Source: Pseudonocardia sp. 73-21 (GTDB taxonomy: Bacteria; Actinomycetota; Actinomycetes; Mycobacteriales; Pseudonocardiaceae). Taken from it: a DNA stretch of 32,190 bases. Position numbers and translations under genes: made by a program. The DNA is taken from positions 26,193 through 58,382 of the forward strand of contig NZ_MKVV01000109.1 of the NCBI RefSeq assembly GCF_001899645.1, in the 5' to 3' direction. Numbering within the stretch: position 1 is the stretch's first letter; each line of letters opens with the position of its first letter. Under the pieces are notes generated by a model. It worked only from the letters and a program-made list of their open reading frames with translations. It was not told where the DNA came from and did not search any database. Shown one piece after another: positions 7,636 to 14,529 of this stretch.

Positions 7636-7692
7636 GCGGAGCCCACCCACCCCCGGACGAGTTCGCCGATCCGCGCCGATCTCCCGGCGTGA

Positions 7693-8472
7693 TCAGCCGG
7701 TCGGGGCGGCGTCCACAGCCGGGCGGGGGCGAGGCGGCACCGGGACCGGCGCGCCGACGTGCTCGTCGAGCCACGCCACCAGCGGCCCGGCCGCCCGCCA
7801 CGCCTCCCGCACCCGGTGCAGCGGCTCCTCCGTGGCCAGCCACGGCCCCACCTTCCAGCTGCGCGTCACCTGCAGGCCGCGGTGGCGCAGCAGCGCGAGC
7901 CGCGGGTGGGCGGCGGCCACACCCCGGGGCCGGCCCGCCAGCAGGCGCGACTCGTCGAGCGTCCAGCCCTCCAGCGCGTCGAGGACGGCCGACAGCTCAG
8001 CAGCCGACCCGACAGCCGGGCCGGGCGCGGCCGGGTCGAGCGCCGCCGGATCGGCAGTCGGGTCGGGTGCGGCCCCGTCGGGTGCGGCCGGGACGGTCGC
8101 GCCGCCGTCGACCGCCGCGCGGTAGCGCTCCAGCTGCGGCCCGTCGAACGCCCAGTGCCCGGCCGACACCGACAGCGCGGTGGCCGTCAGCACGACGCCG
8201 AGCACGCAACCACCCGGGCTCGCGGCCACCGCACCGACGTCGGTGCGGTAGGGCGGCGCGTCGGGCCGGAACCGCCGGTTGACCTGTGGCCGGAACACCC
8301 GCGCCGGGCCGAACTCCGGCTCCAGCGCGGTGGCCAGCGCGCGCATCGGGCCGCGCACCTGCGTCTCGTGGCGGTCGCGGTGGTTGGCCCAGAACTCGTG
8401 GGTGTTGTCGGCGGCCAGCTCGGCCAGCAGCGCCGGGCCCTCGATCGGCCATCCTGCGAACGTGGTCTCCAT
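7693..8472 (-). CDS. DUF2461 family protein
   Basis: A 259-residue protein matching the DUF2461/TIGR02453 family by its opening (FAGWPIEGPALLAELAADNT, then FWANHRDRHE) and by the RVFRPQVNRRFRPDAPPYRTD segment that follows. The function of the family is unknown. A loop of about 35 residues rich in Ala, Pro and Asp (around residues 128-160: PDGAAPDPTADPAALDP) appears to be an insertion relative to the compact family fold and is probably disordered. It is convergent with the 2Fe-2S gene and divergent from the two-component regulator. The PhoP-type repeats at 8557-8596 lie in its upstream region as well, so co-regulation is possible. Confidence 0.85.
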   Translation of the reverse strand: METTFAGWPIEGPALLAELAADNTHEFWANHRDRHETQVRGPMRALATALEPEFGPARVFRPQVNRRFRPDAPPYRTDVGAVAASPGGCVLGVVLTATALSVSAGHWAFDGPQLERYRAAVDGGATVPAAPDGAAPDPTADPAALDPAAPGPAVGSAAELSAVLDALEGWTLDESRLLAGRPRGVAAAHPRLALLRHRGLQVTRSWKVGPWLATEEPLHRVREAWRAAGPLVAWLDEHVGAPVPVPPRPRPAVDAAPTG

Positions 8473-8556
8473 GGGACTCGTCTCCTCACACGGGTCGGTG
8501 TGCGGATACGGACGGATCCCGGGTGCGTGAGGTTCCCCTGCCGGGAGAAGTTCCGT

Positions 8557-8596
8557 TCACAGCAACACCACAGGAACCCCCCATCGGGGCCACAGC
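8557..8596 (+). promoter_or_regulatory. PhoP-box-like operator upstream of the response regulator
   Basis: TCACAGC (8557-8563), spacer AACA, CCACAGG (8568-8574), then a third half-site CCACAGC (8590-8596) exactly 22 bp further. The 7-4-7 layout with 11-bp period matches the DNA site known for M. tuberculosis PhoP (TCACAGC repeated after 4 bp). The third half-site would overlap the -35 region of a promoter whose -10 is TACCAT at 8615-8620. Autoregulation by the adjacent PhoP-like protein is inferred. Confidence 0.7.
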
Positions 8597-8663
8597 CCCG
8601 GGCCCGACCCTGGCTACCATGGCGACAGCAGGGCGGATGCAGGCAGATGGGCCGGGGAGCGGG

Positions 8664-9398
8664 ATGGACGAGCGGGCACAGGGTGACCGCTCCCTGCGCC
8701 GCCCCGACGGCAGCGCCATCCGTGTCCTGGTCGTCGACGACGAGTCCAGCCTGTCCGACCTGCTGTCCATGGCCCTGCGCTACGAGGGCTGGGAGGTGCG
8801 CACCGCCGCCGACGGCACGTCCGCCGTGCGCACGGCGCGGGAGTTCCGCCCCGACGCCGTCGTCCTCGACGTCATGCTGCCCGACTTCGACGGCCTCGAG
8901 GTGCTGCGCCGCATGCGCGCCGACACCGCCGACGTGCCGGTCCTGTTCCTCACCGCCCGCGACGCCGTGGAGGACCGCGTCGCCGGCCTCACCGCGGGCG
9001 GCGACGACTACGTCACCAAGCCGTTCAGCCTCGAGGAGCTCGTCGCGCGCCTGCGCGGGCTGCTGCGCCGCTCGGGCATGTCCGCGGCCCGCCAGGGTTC
9101 CGAGCTGGTCGTCGGCGATCTCGTCCTCGACGAGGACAGCCACGAGGTCCGCCGCGGCGACGACGTCGTGGAGCTCACGGCCACCGAGTTCGAGCTGCTG
9201 CGCTTCCTCATGCGCAACCCCAAGCGCGTGCTGAGCAAGGCCCAGATCCTCGACCGCGTGTGGAACTACGACTTCGGCGGCCAGTCCAACGTGGTCGAGC
9301 TCTACGTCTCCTACCTGCGCAAGAAGATCGACGCCGGCCGCTCCCCGATGATCCACACCGTGCGGGGTGCCGGCTACGTCCTGAAACCGGCGGCCTAG
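8664..9398 (+). CDS. PhoP-like OmpR-family response regulator
   Basis: A 244-residue two-component DNA-binding regulator. Receiver domain: acidic pair Asp25/Asp26 (VVDDES), phosphorylation site Asp69 (VLDVMLPDFDG), Thr97 and Lys119 (DDYVTKPFS). The C-terminal winged helix has LTATEFELLRFLM and the recognition helix NVVELYVSYLRKKID. The latter is nearly the same as in M. tuberculosis PhoP (NVVESYVSYLRRKID, from memory), as are GLTxGGDDYVTKPFSLEE and HVWxYDFGG-type segments. The start at 8664 is favoured by GGGGAG just upstream; in-frame ATGs at 8637 and 8619 are alternatives. The histidine kinase follows 3 nt after the stop. PhoP-box-like repeats precede this gene and two glycosyltransferase starts downstream. 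Confidence 0.95.
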   Translation: MDERAQGDRSLRRPDGSAIRVLVVDDESSLSDLLSMALRYEGWEVRTAADGTSAVRTAREFRPDAVVLDVMLPDFDGLEVLRRMRADTADVPVLFLTARDAVEDRVAGLTAGGDDYVTKPFSLEELVARLRGLLRRSGMSAARQGSELVVGDLVLDEDSHEVRRGDDVVELTATEFELLRFLMRNPKRVLSKAQILDRVWNYDFGGQSNVVELYVSYLRKKIDAGRSPMIHTVRGAGYVLKPAA

Positions 9399-9401
9399 GG
9401 G

Positions 9402-10862
9402 GTGCGGCCGCACTCGCTGCGCACCCGGCTCGTCGCGACCACGCTGCTGCTGGTCGCGCTGGCCTCGGCCGTGGTCGGGGTGGCGACCACGCTCGTCCTG
9501 CAGCACTTCCTCTACACCCGGCTCGACAGCGACCTGCGCAGCGCCAGCGCGGTGTTCTCGCGGTTCGAGGGCTCGCCCCATTCCGGGCAGGCCACTCCGC
9601 CACCCGCTTTCGGCGGGGGCGGCCCCCGCCCGCCGGACGCCGTGCTCGCCGACGTCGTCAACGGCCAGGTGACGGCCACCCGGGTGTTCTCGCGCGACGG
9701 CTTCGGCACGGTGCCGGCCTCGGAGTACCCGGACCTGATCGCGGTGGTCCCCCAGGCGCCCCCCACGAGCGCCGATCTCGGACCGCTCGGGATGTACCGG
9801 CTGATCTCCACCGTCCGCCCGGACGGCAGCCGCCAGGTGACGGGGCTGCCCGAGAGCTCGGTCACCGACATCATCGCCTACGTCGTCGTCGCCGAAGTGA
9901 TCGTCGCCGCCTCCACCCTGCTGGTGGCGGGGTTCGCCGGCGCGGTGCTCGTGCGCCGGGAGCTGCGGCCGCTGGAGCGCGTCGCCGTCACGGCCACCCG
10001 GGTCAGCAACCTGCAGCTGGACCGCGGTGAGGTCGATCTCGCCGAGCGCGTGCCCGACGCCGACCCCCGCACCGAGGTGGGGCAGGTGGGTGCGGCGCTG
10101 AACCGGATGCTCGACCACGTCGGGTCGGCGCTGGAGGCCCGCCAGGACAGCGAGACGCAGCTGCGCCAGTTCATCGCCGACGCCAGCCACGAGCTGCGCA
10201 CGCCCCTCGCCGCGATCCGCGGCTACGCGGAGCTGACCCGCCGCACGACCCTGCCCGAGGAGGCCACCTACTCACTGGTGCGCATCTCCTCGCAGGCCGA
10301 GCGGATGACCACGCTCGTCGAGGACCTGCTGCTGCTCGCCCGCCTCGACGCCGGGCGTCCCCTGGAACGTGGCGAGGTCGACCTCACCCGGCTCGTGCTC
10401 GACGCCGTCAGCGACGCCCACGCCGCGGGCCCCGACCATGACTGGCTCCTCACCCTGCCCGACGAGCCCGTCACGGTGCCGGGCGACGCGTCCCGCCTGG
10501 CGCAGGTCCTGGCGAACCTGCTGGCCAACGCCCGCACGCACACCCCCGCGGGCACCTCGGTCACCGTCACGCTCGCGTCCGACGCCGGGCAGGCGCGCAT
10601 CACGGTGGTCGACGACGGCCCCGGCATCGCGCCGGAGCTCGTGCCGCACGTGTTCGAACGGTTCGCCCGCGGCTCCACGTCGCGGTCGCGGGAGAACGGC
10701 AGCACCGGGCTGGGGCTGGCCATCGTCGACGCCGTGGTGGCCGCCCACCGCGGGTCGGTGCGGGTCACGAGCCAGCCCGGCCGCACCGAGTTCGCGGTGC
10801 TGCTGCCGACGGCCGGCGCGGTCACCCCCACCCCACCCCGCCGGCCCGCCCGCACCCACTGA
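9402..10862 (+). CDS. PhoR/TcrY-like sensor histidine kinase
   Basis: A 486-residue membrane sensor kinase, partner of the regulator just upstream (3-nt gap). A first membrane helix (about residues 10-35) and a second (about 160-190) enclose an extracytoplasmic sensor loop of about 125 residues. A HAMP domain follows, ending near PRTEVGQVGAALNRML. The H-box FIADASHELRTPL has the phospho-acceptor at His263. The ATPase part shows the N-box (LANLLANARTHTP), G1 box (VVDDGPGIAP), F-box (VFERFARG) and G2 box (GSTGLGLAIVDAVV). All catalytic boxes are intact. The layout and several segments resemble mycobacterial PhoR. The signal sensed is unknown. The last ~15 residues are Pro/Arg-rich and probably disordered. 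Confidence 0.95.
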   Translation: MRPHSLRTRLVATTLLLVALASAVVGVATTLVLQHFLYTRLDSDLRSASAVFSRFEGSPHSGQATPPPAFGGGGPRPPDAVLADVVNGQVTATRVFSRDGFGTVPASEYPDLIAVVPQAPPTSADLGPLGMYRLISTVRPDGSRQVTGLPESSVTDIIAYVVVAEVIVAASTLLVAGFAGAVLVRRELRPLERVAVTATRVSNLQLDRGEVDLAERVPDADPRTEVGQVGAALNRMLDHVGSALEARQDSETQLRQFIADASHELRTPLAAIRGYAELTRRTTLPEEATYSLVRISSQAERMTTLVEDLLLLARLDAGRPLERGEVDLTRLVLDAVSDAHAAGPDHDWLLTLPDEPVTVPGDASRLAQVLANLLANARTHTPAGTSVTVTLASDAGQARITVVDDGPGIAPELVPHVFERFARGSTSRSRENGSTGLGLAIVDAVVAAHRGSVRVTSQPGRTEFAVLLPTAGAVTPTPPRRPARTH

Positions 10863-10874
10863 CCCCTCCCCACC

Positions 10875-11067
10875 CGCGAGTCGGCGCCTTCCCGCGCGCG
10901 AGTCGACAGGTTCCCGCGCGCGAGTCGGCAGGTCCAGGACGGATGGGGCTGAGAACATCGCCGACTCGGCCACCCGAAACCGCCGACTCGCGCGCGTAAG
11001 AGCGCCGACTCGCGCACGGAGATCTGCCGACTCGCGCACGCCGCGCACGGGAAGGCGCCGACTCGCG
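10875..11067. repeat. 22-bp-period array of CGCGAGTCGGC units in both orientations
   Basis: Forward units (CGCGAGTCGGC, one with GAC at the end) start at 10875, 10897 and 10919, exactly 22 bp apart. Inverted units (GCCGACTCG with or without CG) start at 10960, 10982, 11004 and 11026, again exactly 22 bp apart, with a fifth at 11057 after a 9-bp slip. The spacers differ. The array fills the gap between the kinase gene and the glycosylation operon. Forward and inverted halves could pair in RNA, so a terminator role is possible. Confidence 0.85.
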
Positions 11068-11095
11068 GGGTGGGCGGGTGGGTCGCGTCGGGGGC

Positions 11096-11135
11096 TCACA
11101 GGTGACGCACAGGTCGGACACCGATGGGACACAGC
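11096..11135 (+). promoter_or_regulatory. PhoP-box-like operator before the first GT39 gene
   Basis: TCACAGG (11096-11102), 4-bp spacer, GCACAGG (11107-11113), and a third half-site ACACAGC (11129-11135) 22 bp on. The offsets 0, +11 and +33 are identical to those of the array before the response regulator. It ends 23 bp before the GTG start at 11159. Confidence 0.7.
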
Positions 11136-11158
11136 GGACATGAGCACCCTCGGCGAGC

Positions 11159-13171
11159 GTGACGACGACGCTCTCCCGCCCGCCTGACTCCTCGCCCGCT
11201 CCCCCGGCCACCTCCCGCAGGGTCCAGCCCCGCCACGCCCCGCTGGGCGTGCTGCTGGTGGCCACCGCCGTGCTCTACCTGTGGGACCTCTCCGCATCGG
11301 GGTGGGGCAACGCGTTCTACGCGGCCGCGTCGCAGGCCGGTGGGGTCAGCTGGAAGGCGTGGTTCTTCGGCTCCTCCGACGCGGCCAACCTCATCACCGT
11401 CGACAAGACCCCGGCCGCGCTGTGGGTCAGCGGGCTGTCGGTGCGGATCTTCGGGCTGTCGAGCTGGAGCGTGCTGGCGCCGCAGGCGCTGATCGGCGTC
11501 GCGTCCGTCGGGTTGCTGTACGCCTCCGTGCGCCGCACCGCCGGCACCGCCGCGGGCCTGCTGGCCGGGGCGACGCTGGCGCTGACTCCCGTCGCGGTGC
11601 TGATGTTCCGCTTCGACAACCCCGACGCCCTGCTCGTCCTGCTGCTCACCGGCTCGGCGTACGCGACGCTGCGCGCGGTCGAGAAGGGGCAGACGCGCTG
11701 GCTGGTCCTGGCCGGGACGCTGGTCGGGTTCGGGTTCCTCACCAAGATGCTGCAGGCGTTCCTGGTGCTGCCCGCGCTGGCGCTGGTGTGGCTGCTGGTG
11801 GCGCCGGTCGGCATCGGGAAGCGGCTGCGGGCCCTGGCGCCGGCCACGGTGGCGCTGGTGGTCAGTGCCGGGTGGTGGGTGCTCGTCGTGGAGCTCTGGC
11901 CCGCCGCCGACCGCCCGTTCATCGGCGGCTCGCAGAACGACAGCGTCCTGGAACTGATTTTCGGCTACAACGGCTTCGGGCGACTGACGGGCGACGAGGT
12001 CGGCAGCGTCGGCGGCGGCCAGGCCGGCGCCGGCGCCACGGGCAGCTGGGGCGAGACGGGGCTGACCCGGCTGTTCGGCTCCGAGTTCGCCGGCCAGGGC
12101 GCCTGGCTGCTGCCGACCGCCCTGCTGCTGACCGTCGCGCTGCTGTGGTGGACGCGCAGGGCCGTCCGCACCGACGGCCTGCGCGCGGCGGCGATCGTGT
12201 GGGGCGGCTGGCTGGTGGTCACCTGGCTGACGTTCAGCCTGATGGCCGGCATCTTCCACCCCTACTACCTCGTGGCGCTGGCGCCGGCGATCGGCGCGCT
12301 CGTCGGGATCGGCGCGGTGGTGCTGTGGCGGGACCGGGCCGGCCTCGCGGCCCGCATCACCATGGCCGGGCTCGTGGCCGTGACGGCGGGCTGGGCGTTC
12401 GTGCTGCTGCGCCGCACACCGCAGTGGCAGCCGTGGCTCGCCTGGACCGTGCTCGCGGTCGGCGCCGTGGCCGCACTGGGGCTGGTCGGCGTGCACCGCG
12501 CGCCGCGCGTTCTCGCGATCGGCGTGGCCACTGCGGCCGTCGTCGCGGGGCTGGCCGGGCCGGCCGGGTACTCGGCGGCCACCGCGGCCATGCCGCAGAC
12601 GGGTGCGATCCCGACCGCCGGGCCGGAGGGCGCCGGCCTGCGCGGACCGGGCGGCGGCGGGTTCGGCCGGGCCCAGTTCGGAAGCAGGCAGCCCGGCGGG
12701 GGCCAGTTCGCGGGCAGCCAGGTCGCGCGCAGGCAGCGGCCTCCGGGCGCCGGCACCGGCGGGTTCCCCGGGTCGGGCGGGACGGGCGGGTTCGGCGGGG
12801 CCATGTCCCTGCTGTCGAGCCCCACCCCCGGACCAGCGGTGGTCACCGCCCTGCAGCAGGACGGGTCGAGCTACCGGTGGGCCGCCGCGGCCGTCGGCTC
12901 CGACACCGCGGCGGGCTACCAGCTCGCGACGCAGCTGCCCGTGATGGCGCTGGGCGGCTTCAACGGCACCGACCCCGCCCCCACCCTGGCCGAGTTCCAG
13001 CAGCTCGTGGTCCAGAAGCAGGTGCACTGGTTCGTCGGCGGTACGGGACCGGGTGGCACCTCCAGCGGCGGCAGCGACGACGCCCGGCAGATCGCCCAGT
13101 GGGTGGCGACGACGTTCACCGCGACGACCGTCGACAGCACCACCCTCTACGACCTGTCGGCGGTGTCATGA
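11159..13171 (+). CDS. YkcB/ArnT-type GT39 family membrane glycosyltransferase
   Basis: A 670-residue polytopic membrane protein of the GT39/ArnT-like group. These enzymes transfer a sugar from a polyprenyl-phosphate donor to a protein or envelope acceptor on the outer face of the membrane. The first helix (VLLVATAVLYLW) is followed by a loop with GNAFYAAASQAG and ITVDKTPAALW, typical of YkcB-like members. About ten further hydrophobic segments run to residue ~480. A Gly-rich stretch (about 494-548) precedes a soluble C-terminal domain (VVTALQQDGSSYRWAAAAVG onwards). It overlaps the next gene by ATGA. GTG at 11159 is used because the frame upstream is not protein-like; a ribosome site is not obvious. 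A close paralogue lies at 14526-16622. Confidence 0.9.
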   Translation: MTTTLSRPPDSSPAPPATSRRVQPRHAPLGVLLVATAVLYLWDLSASGWGNAFYAAASQAGGVSWKAWFFGSSDAANLITVDKTPAALWVSGLSVRIFGLSSWSVLAPQALIGVASVGLLYASVRRTAGTAAGLLAGATLALTPVAVLMFRFDNPDALLVLLLTGSAYATLRAVEKGQTRWLVLAGTLVGFGFLTKMLQAFLVLPALALVWLLVAPVGIGKRLRALAPATVALVVSAGWWVLVVELWPAADRPFIGGSQNDSVLELIFGYNGFGRLTGDEVGSVGGGQAGAGATGSWGETGLTRLFGSEFAGQGAWLLPTALLLTVALLWWTRRAVRTDGLRAAAIVWGGWLVVTWLTFSLMAGIFHPYYLVALAPAIGALVGIGAVVLWRDRAGLAARITMAGLVAVTAGWAFVLLRRTPQWQPWLAWTVLAVGAVAALGLVGVHRAPRVLAIGVATAAVVAGLAGPAGYSAATAAMPQTGAIPTAGPEGAGLRGPGGGGFGRAQFGSRQPGGGQFAGSQVARRQRPPGAGTGGFPGSGGTGGFGGAMSLLSSPTPGPAVVTALQQDGSSYRWAAAAVGSDTAAGYQLATQLPVMALGGFNGTDPAPTLAEFQQLVVQKQVHWFVGGTGPGGTSSGGSDDARQIAQWVATTFTATTVDSTTLYDLSAVS

Positions 13172-14529
13172 GCACCGTCACACCCGTTCGGGACGCGCGC
13201 ACAGCTCGCGCACAGGACGACCACAAGGCCCCGACATCGGCTCCGGAGATCGTTCGTGACATGAGCGTCGACACCGCGCTGACCCAGCCGAGCAGGGCCG
13301 GGGACACAGCACCTGAGCCCGGTCCGGTCCTGGACGTGGTCGTCCCCGTCCACAACGAGGAGAAGGATCTGGAGCGGTCGGTCCGCCGGCTGCACCAGCA
13401 CCTCACCGACCACTTCCCCTACCCCTTCCGCATCACGGTCGCCGACAACGCGAGCACCGACTCCACCCCGGTCATCGCGACCCGCCTGGCCACCGAGCTG
13501 CCCACCGTCGTGTCGCTGCGGATGGACCAGAAGGGTCGCGGCCGGGCGCTGCGGGCGGCCTGGTCGGCGTCGGATGCGCAGGTGCTCGCGTACTGCGACG
13601 TCGACCTGTCGACCGACCTCGCGGCGCTGCTGCCGCTCGTCGCCCCGCTGATCTCCGAGCACTCCGACCTCGCGATCGGCACCCGGCTCGGCCGCGGCTC
13701 CCGCGTCGTGCGCGGGGCGAAGCGGGAGTTCATCTCGCGCAGCTACAACCTGATCCTGCGCGGGGCGCTCGCCGCCCGCTTCTCCGACGCGCAGTGCGGC
13801 TTCAAGGCCATCCGCGCCGACGTCGCGCGCCGGCTGCTGCCCCTGGTGGAGGACACCGGCTGGTTCTTCGACACCGAGCTGCTGGTGCTGGCCGAGCGGG
13901 CCGGGCTGCGCATCCACGAGGTGCCGGTGGACTGGGTGGACGACCCCGACAGCAGCGTCGACATCGTGAAGACCGCCACCGAGGACCTCAAGGGCGTGCT
14001 CCGGCTGCTCCGCGCGTTCGCGACCGGCGCGCTGCCCCTGCACGAGCTCCGCGGCCAGTTCGGCCGCGACCCCATCGAGGCCACGGAGGTGGCCGGAGTG
14101 CCCCACGGGATGACCGGCCAGGTCGCGCGGTTCGCCGCGATCGGCGTCGCCAGCACACTGGCCTACCTGCTCATCTACGCCCTGCTGCGCGGCTCGATGG
14201 GCGCGTTCGGGGCCAACCTCGTCGGCCTGGTGATCACGGCCGTGGCCAACACGGCGCTCAACCGGCGCGTGACGTTCGGCGTCAAGGGTCGCGAGGGCGC
14301 CGCTGCGCACCAGCTCCAGGGCCTGGTCGTGTTCGGTCTCGGCCTGGCGCTCACCAGCGGGGCGCTGCTCGCGCTGCACGCCTGGTGGCCCGGTGCGCAC
14401 CAGCTCGTCGAGATGGTCGTGCTCGTGGCCGCCAACGCGCTGTCCACGGTGCTGCGCTTCGTCGCCTTCCGGGCGTGGATCTTCCGCGGCCGTCGTTCCC
14501 CCGCCCCGTCGAAGGACAAGGTTCTGTGA
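13168..14529 (+). CDS. GT2 polyprenyl-phosphate sugar synthase fused to a GtrA-like membrane domain
   Basis: A 453-residue two-domain protein. Residues ~50-290 are a family 2 glycosyltransferase related to dolichyl-phosphate mannose/glucose synthases: VVVPVHNEEKDLERSV, DNASTDST, CDVDLSTDL (metal-binding acidic motif), QCGFKAIRAD and WFFDTELLVLAERAG. Residues ~310-440 contain four membrane helices of the GtrA type, thought to help flip the lipid-linked sugar. It probably supplies the donor for the two flanking GT39 enzymes. The ATG at 13168 overlaps the previous stop (ATGA). The first ~50 residues are low in structure, and an internal ATG at 13261 behind PhoP-like repeats could be a second start. 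The next gene starts inside its stop (GTGA). Confidence 0.92.
   Translation: MSTVTPVRDARTARAQDDHKAPTSAPEIVRDMSVDTALTQPSRAGDTAPEPGPVLDVVVPVHNEEKDLERSVRRLHQHLTDHFPYPFRITVADNASTDSTPVIATRLATELPTVVSLRMDQKGRGRALRAAWSASDAQVLAYCDVDLSTDLAALLPLVAPLISEHSDLAIGTRLGRGSRVVRGAKREFISRSYNLILRGALAARFSDAQCGFKAIRADVARRLLPLVEDTGWFFDTELLVLAERAGLRIHEVPVDWVDDPDSSVDIVKTATEDLKGVLRLLRAFATGALPLHELRGQFGRDPIEATEVAGVPHGMTGQVARFAAIGVASTLAYLLIYALLRGSMGAFGANLVGLVITAVANTALNRRVTFGVKGREGAAAHQLQGLVVFGLGLALTSGALLALHAWWPGAHQLVEMVVLVAANALSTVLRFVAFRAWIFRGRRSPAPSKDKVL
13199..13227 (+). promoter_or_regulatory. PhoP-box-like repeats inside the start of the GT2 gene
   Basis: GCACAGC (13199-13205), TCGC, GCACAGG (13210-13216), ACGA, CCACAAG (13221-13227): three half-sites at exact 11-bp steps. 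They lie 31 bp into the GT2 reading frame and 34 bp before an in-frame ATG at 13261. A direct-repeat code in a disordered N-terminus could occur by chance, but the spacing equals that of the two arrays upstream. Confidence 0.5.

Noticed and set aside
10875..11067. CRISPR array
   Set aside because: The repeats are only about 11 bp, occur in both orientations and have 11-bp spacers; no cas genes are near.
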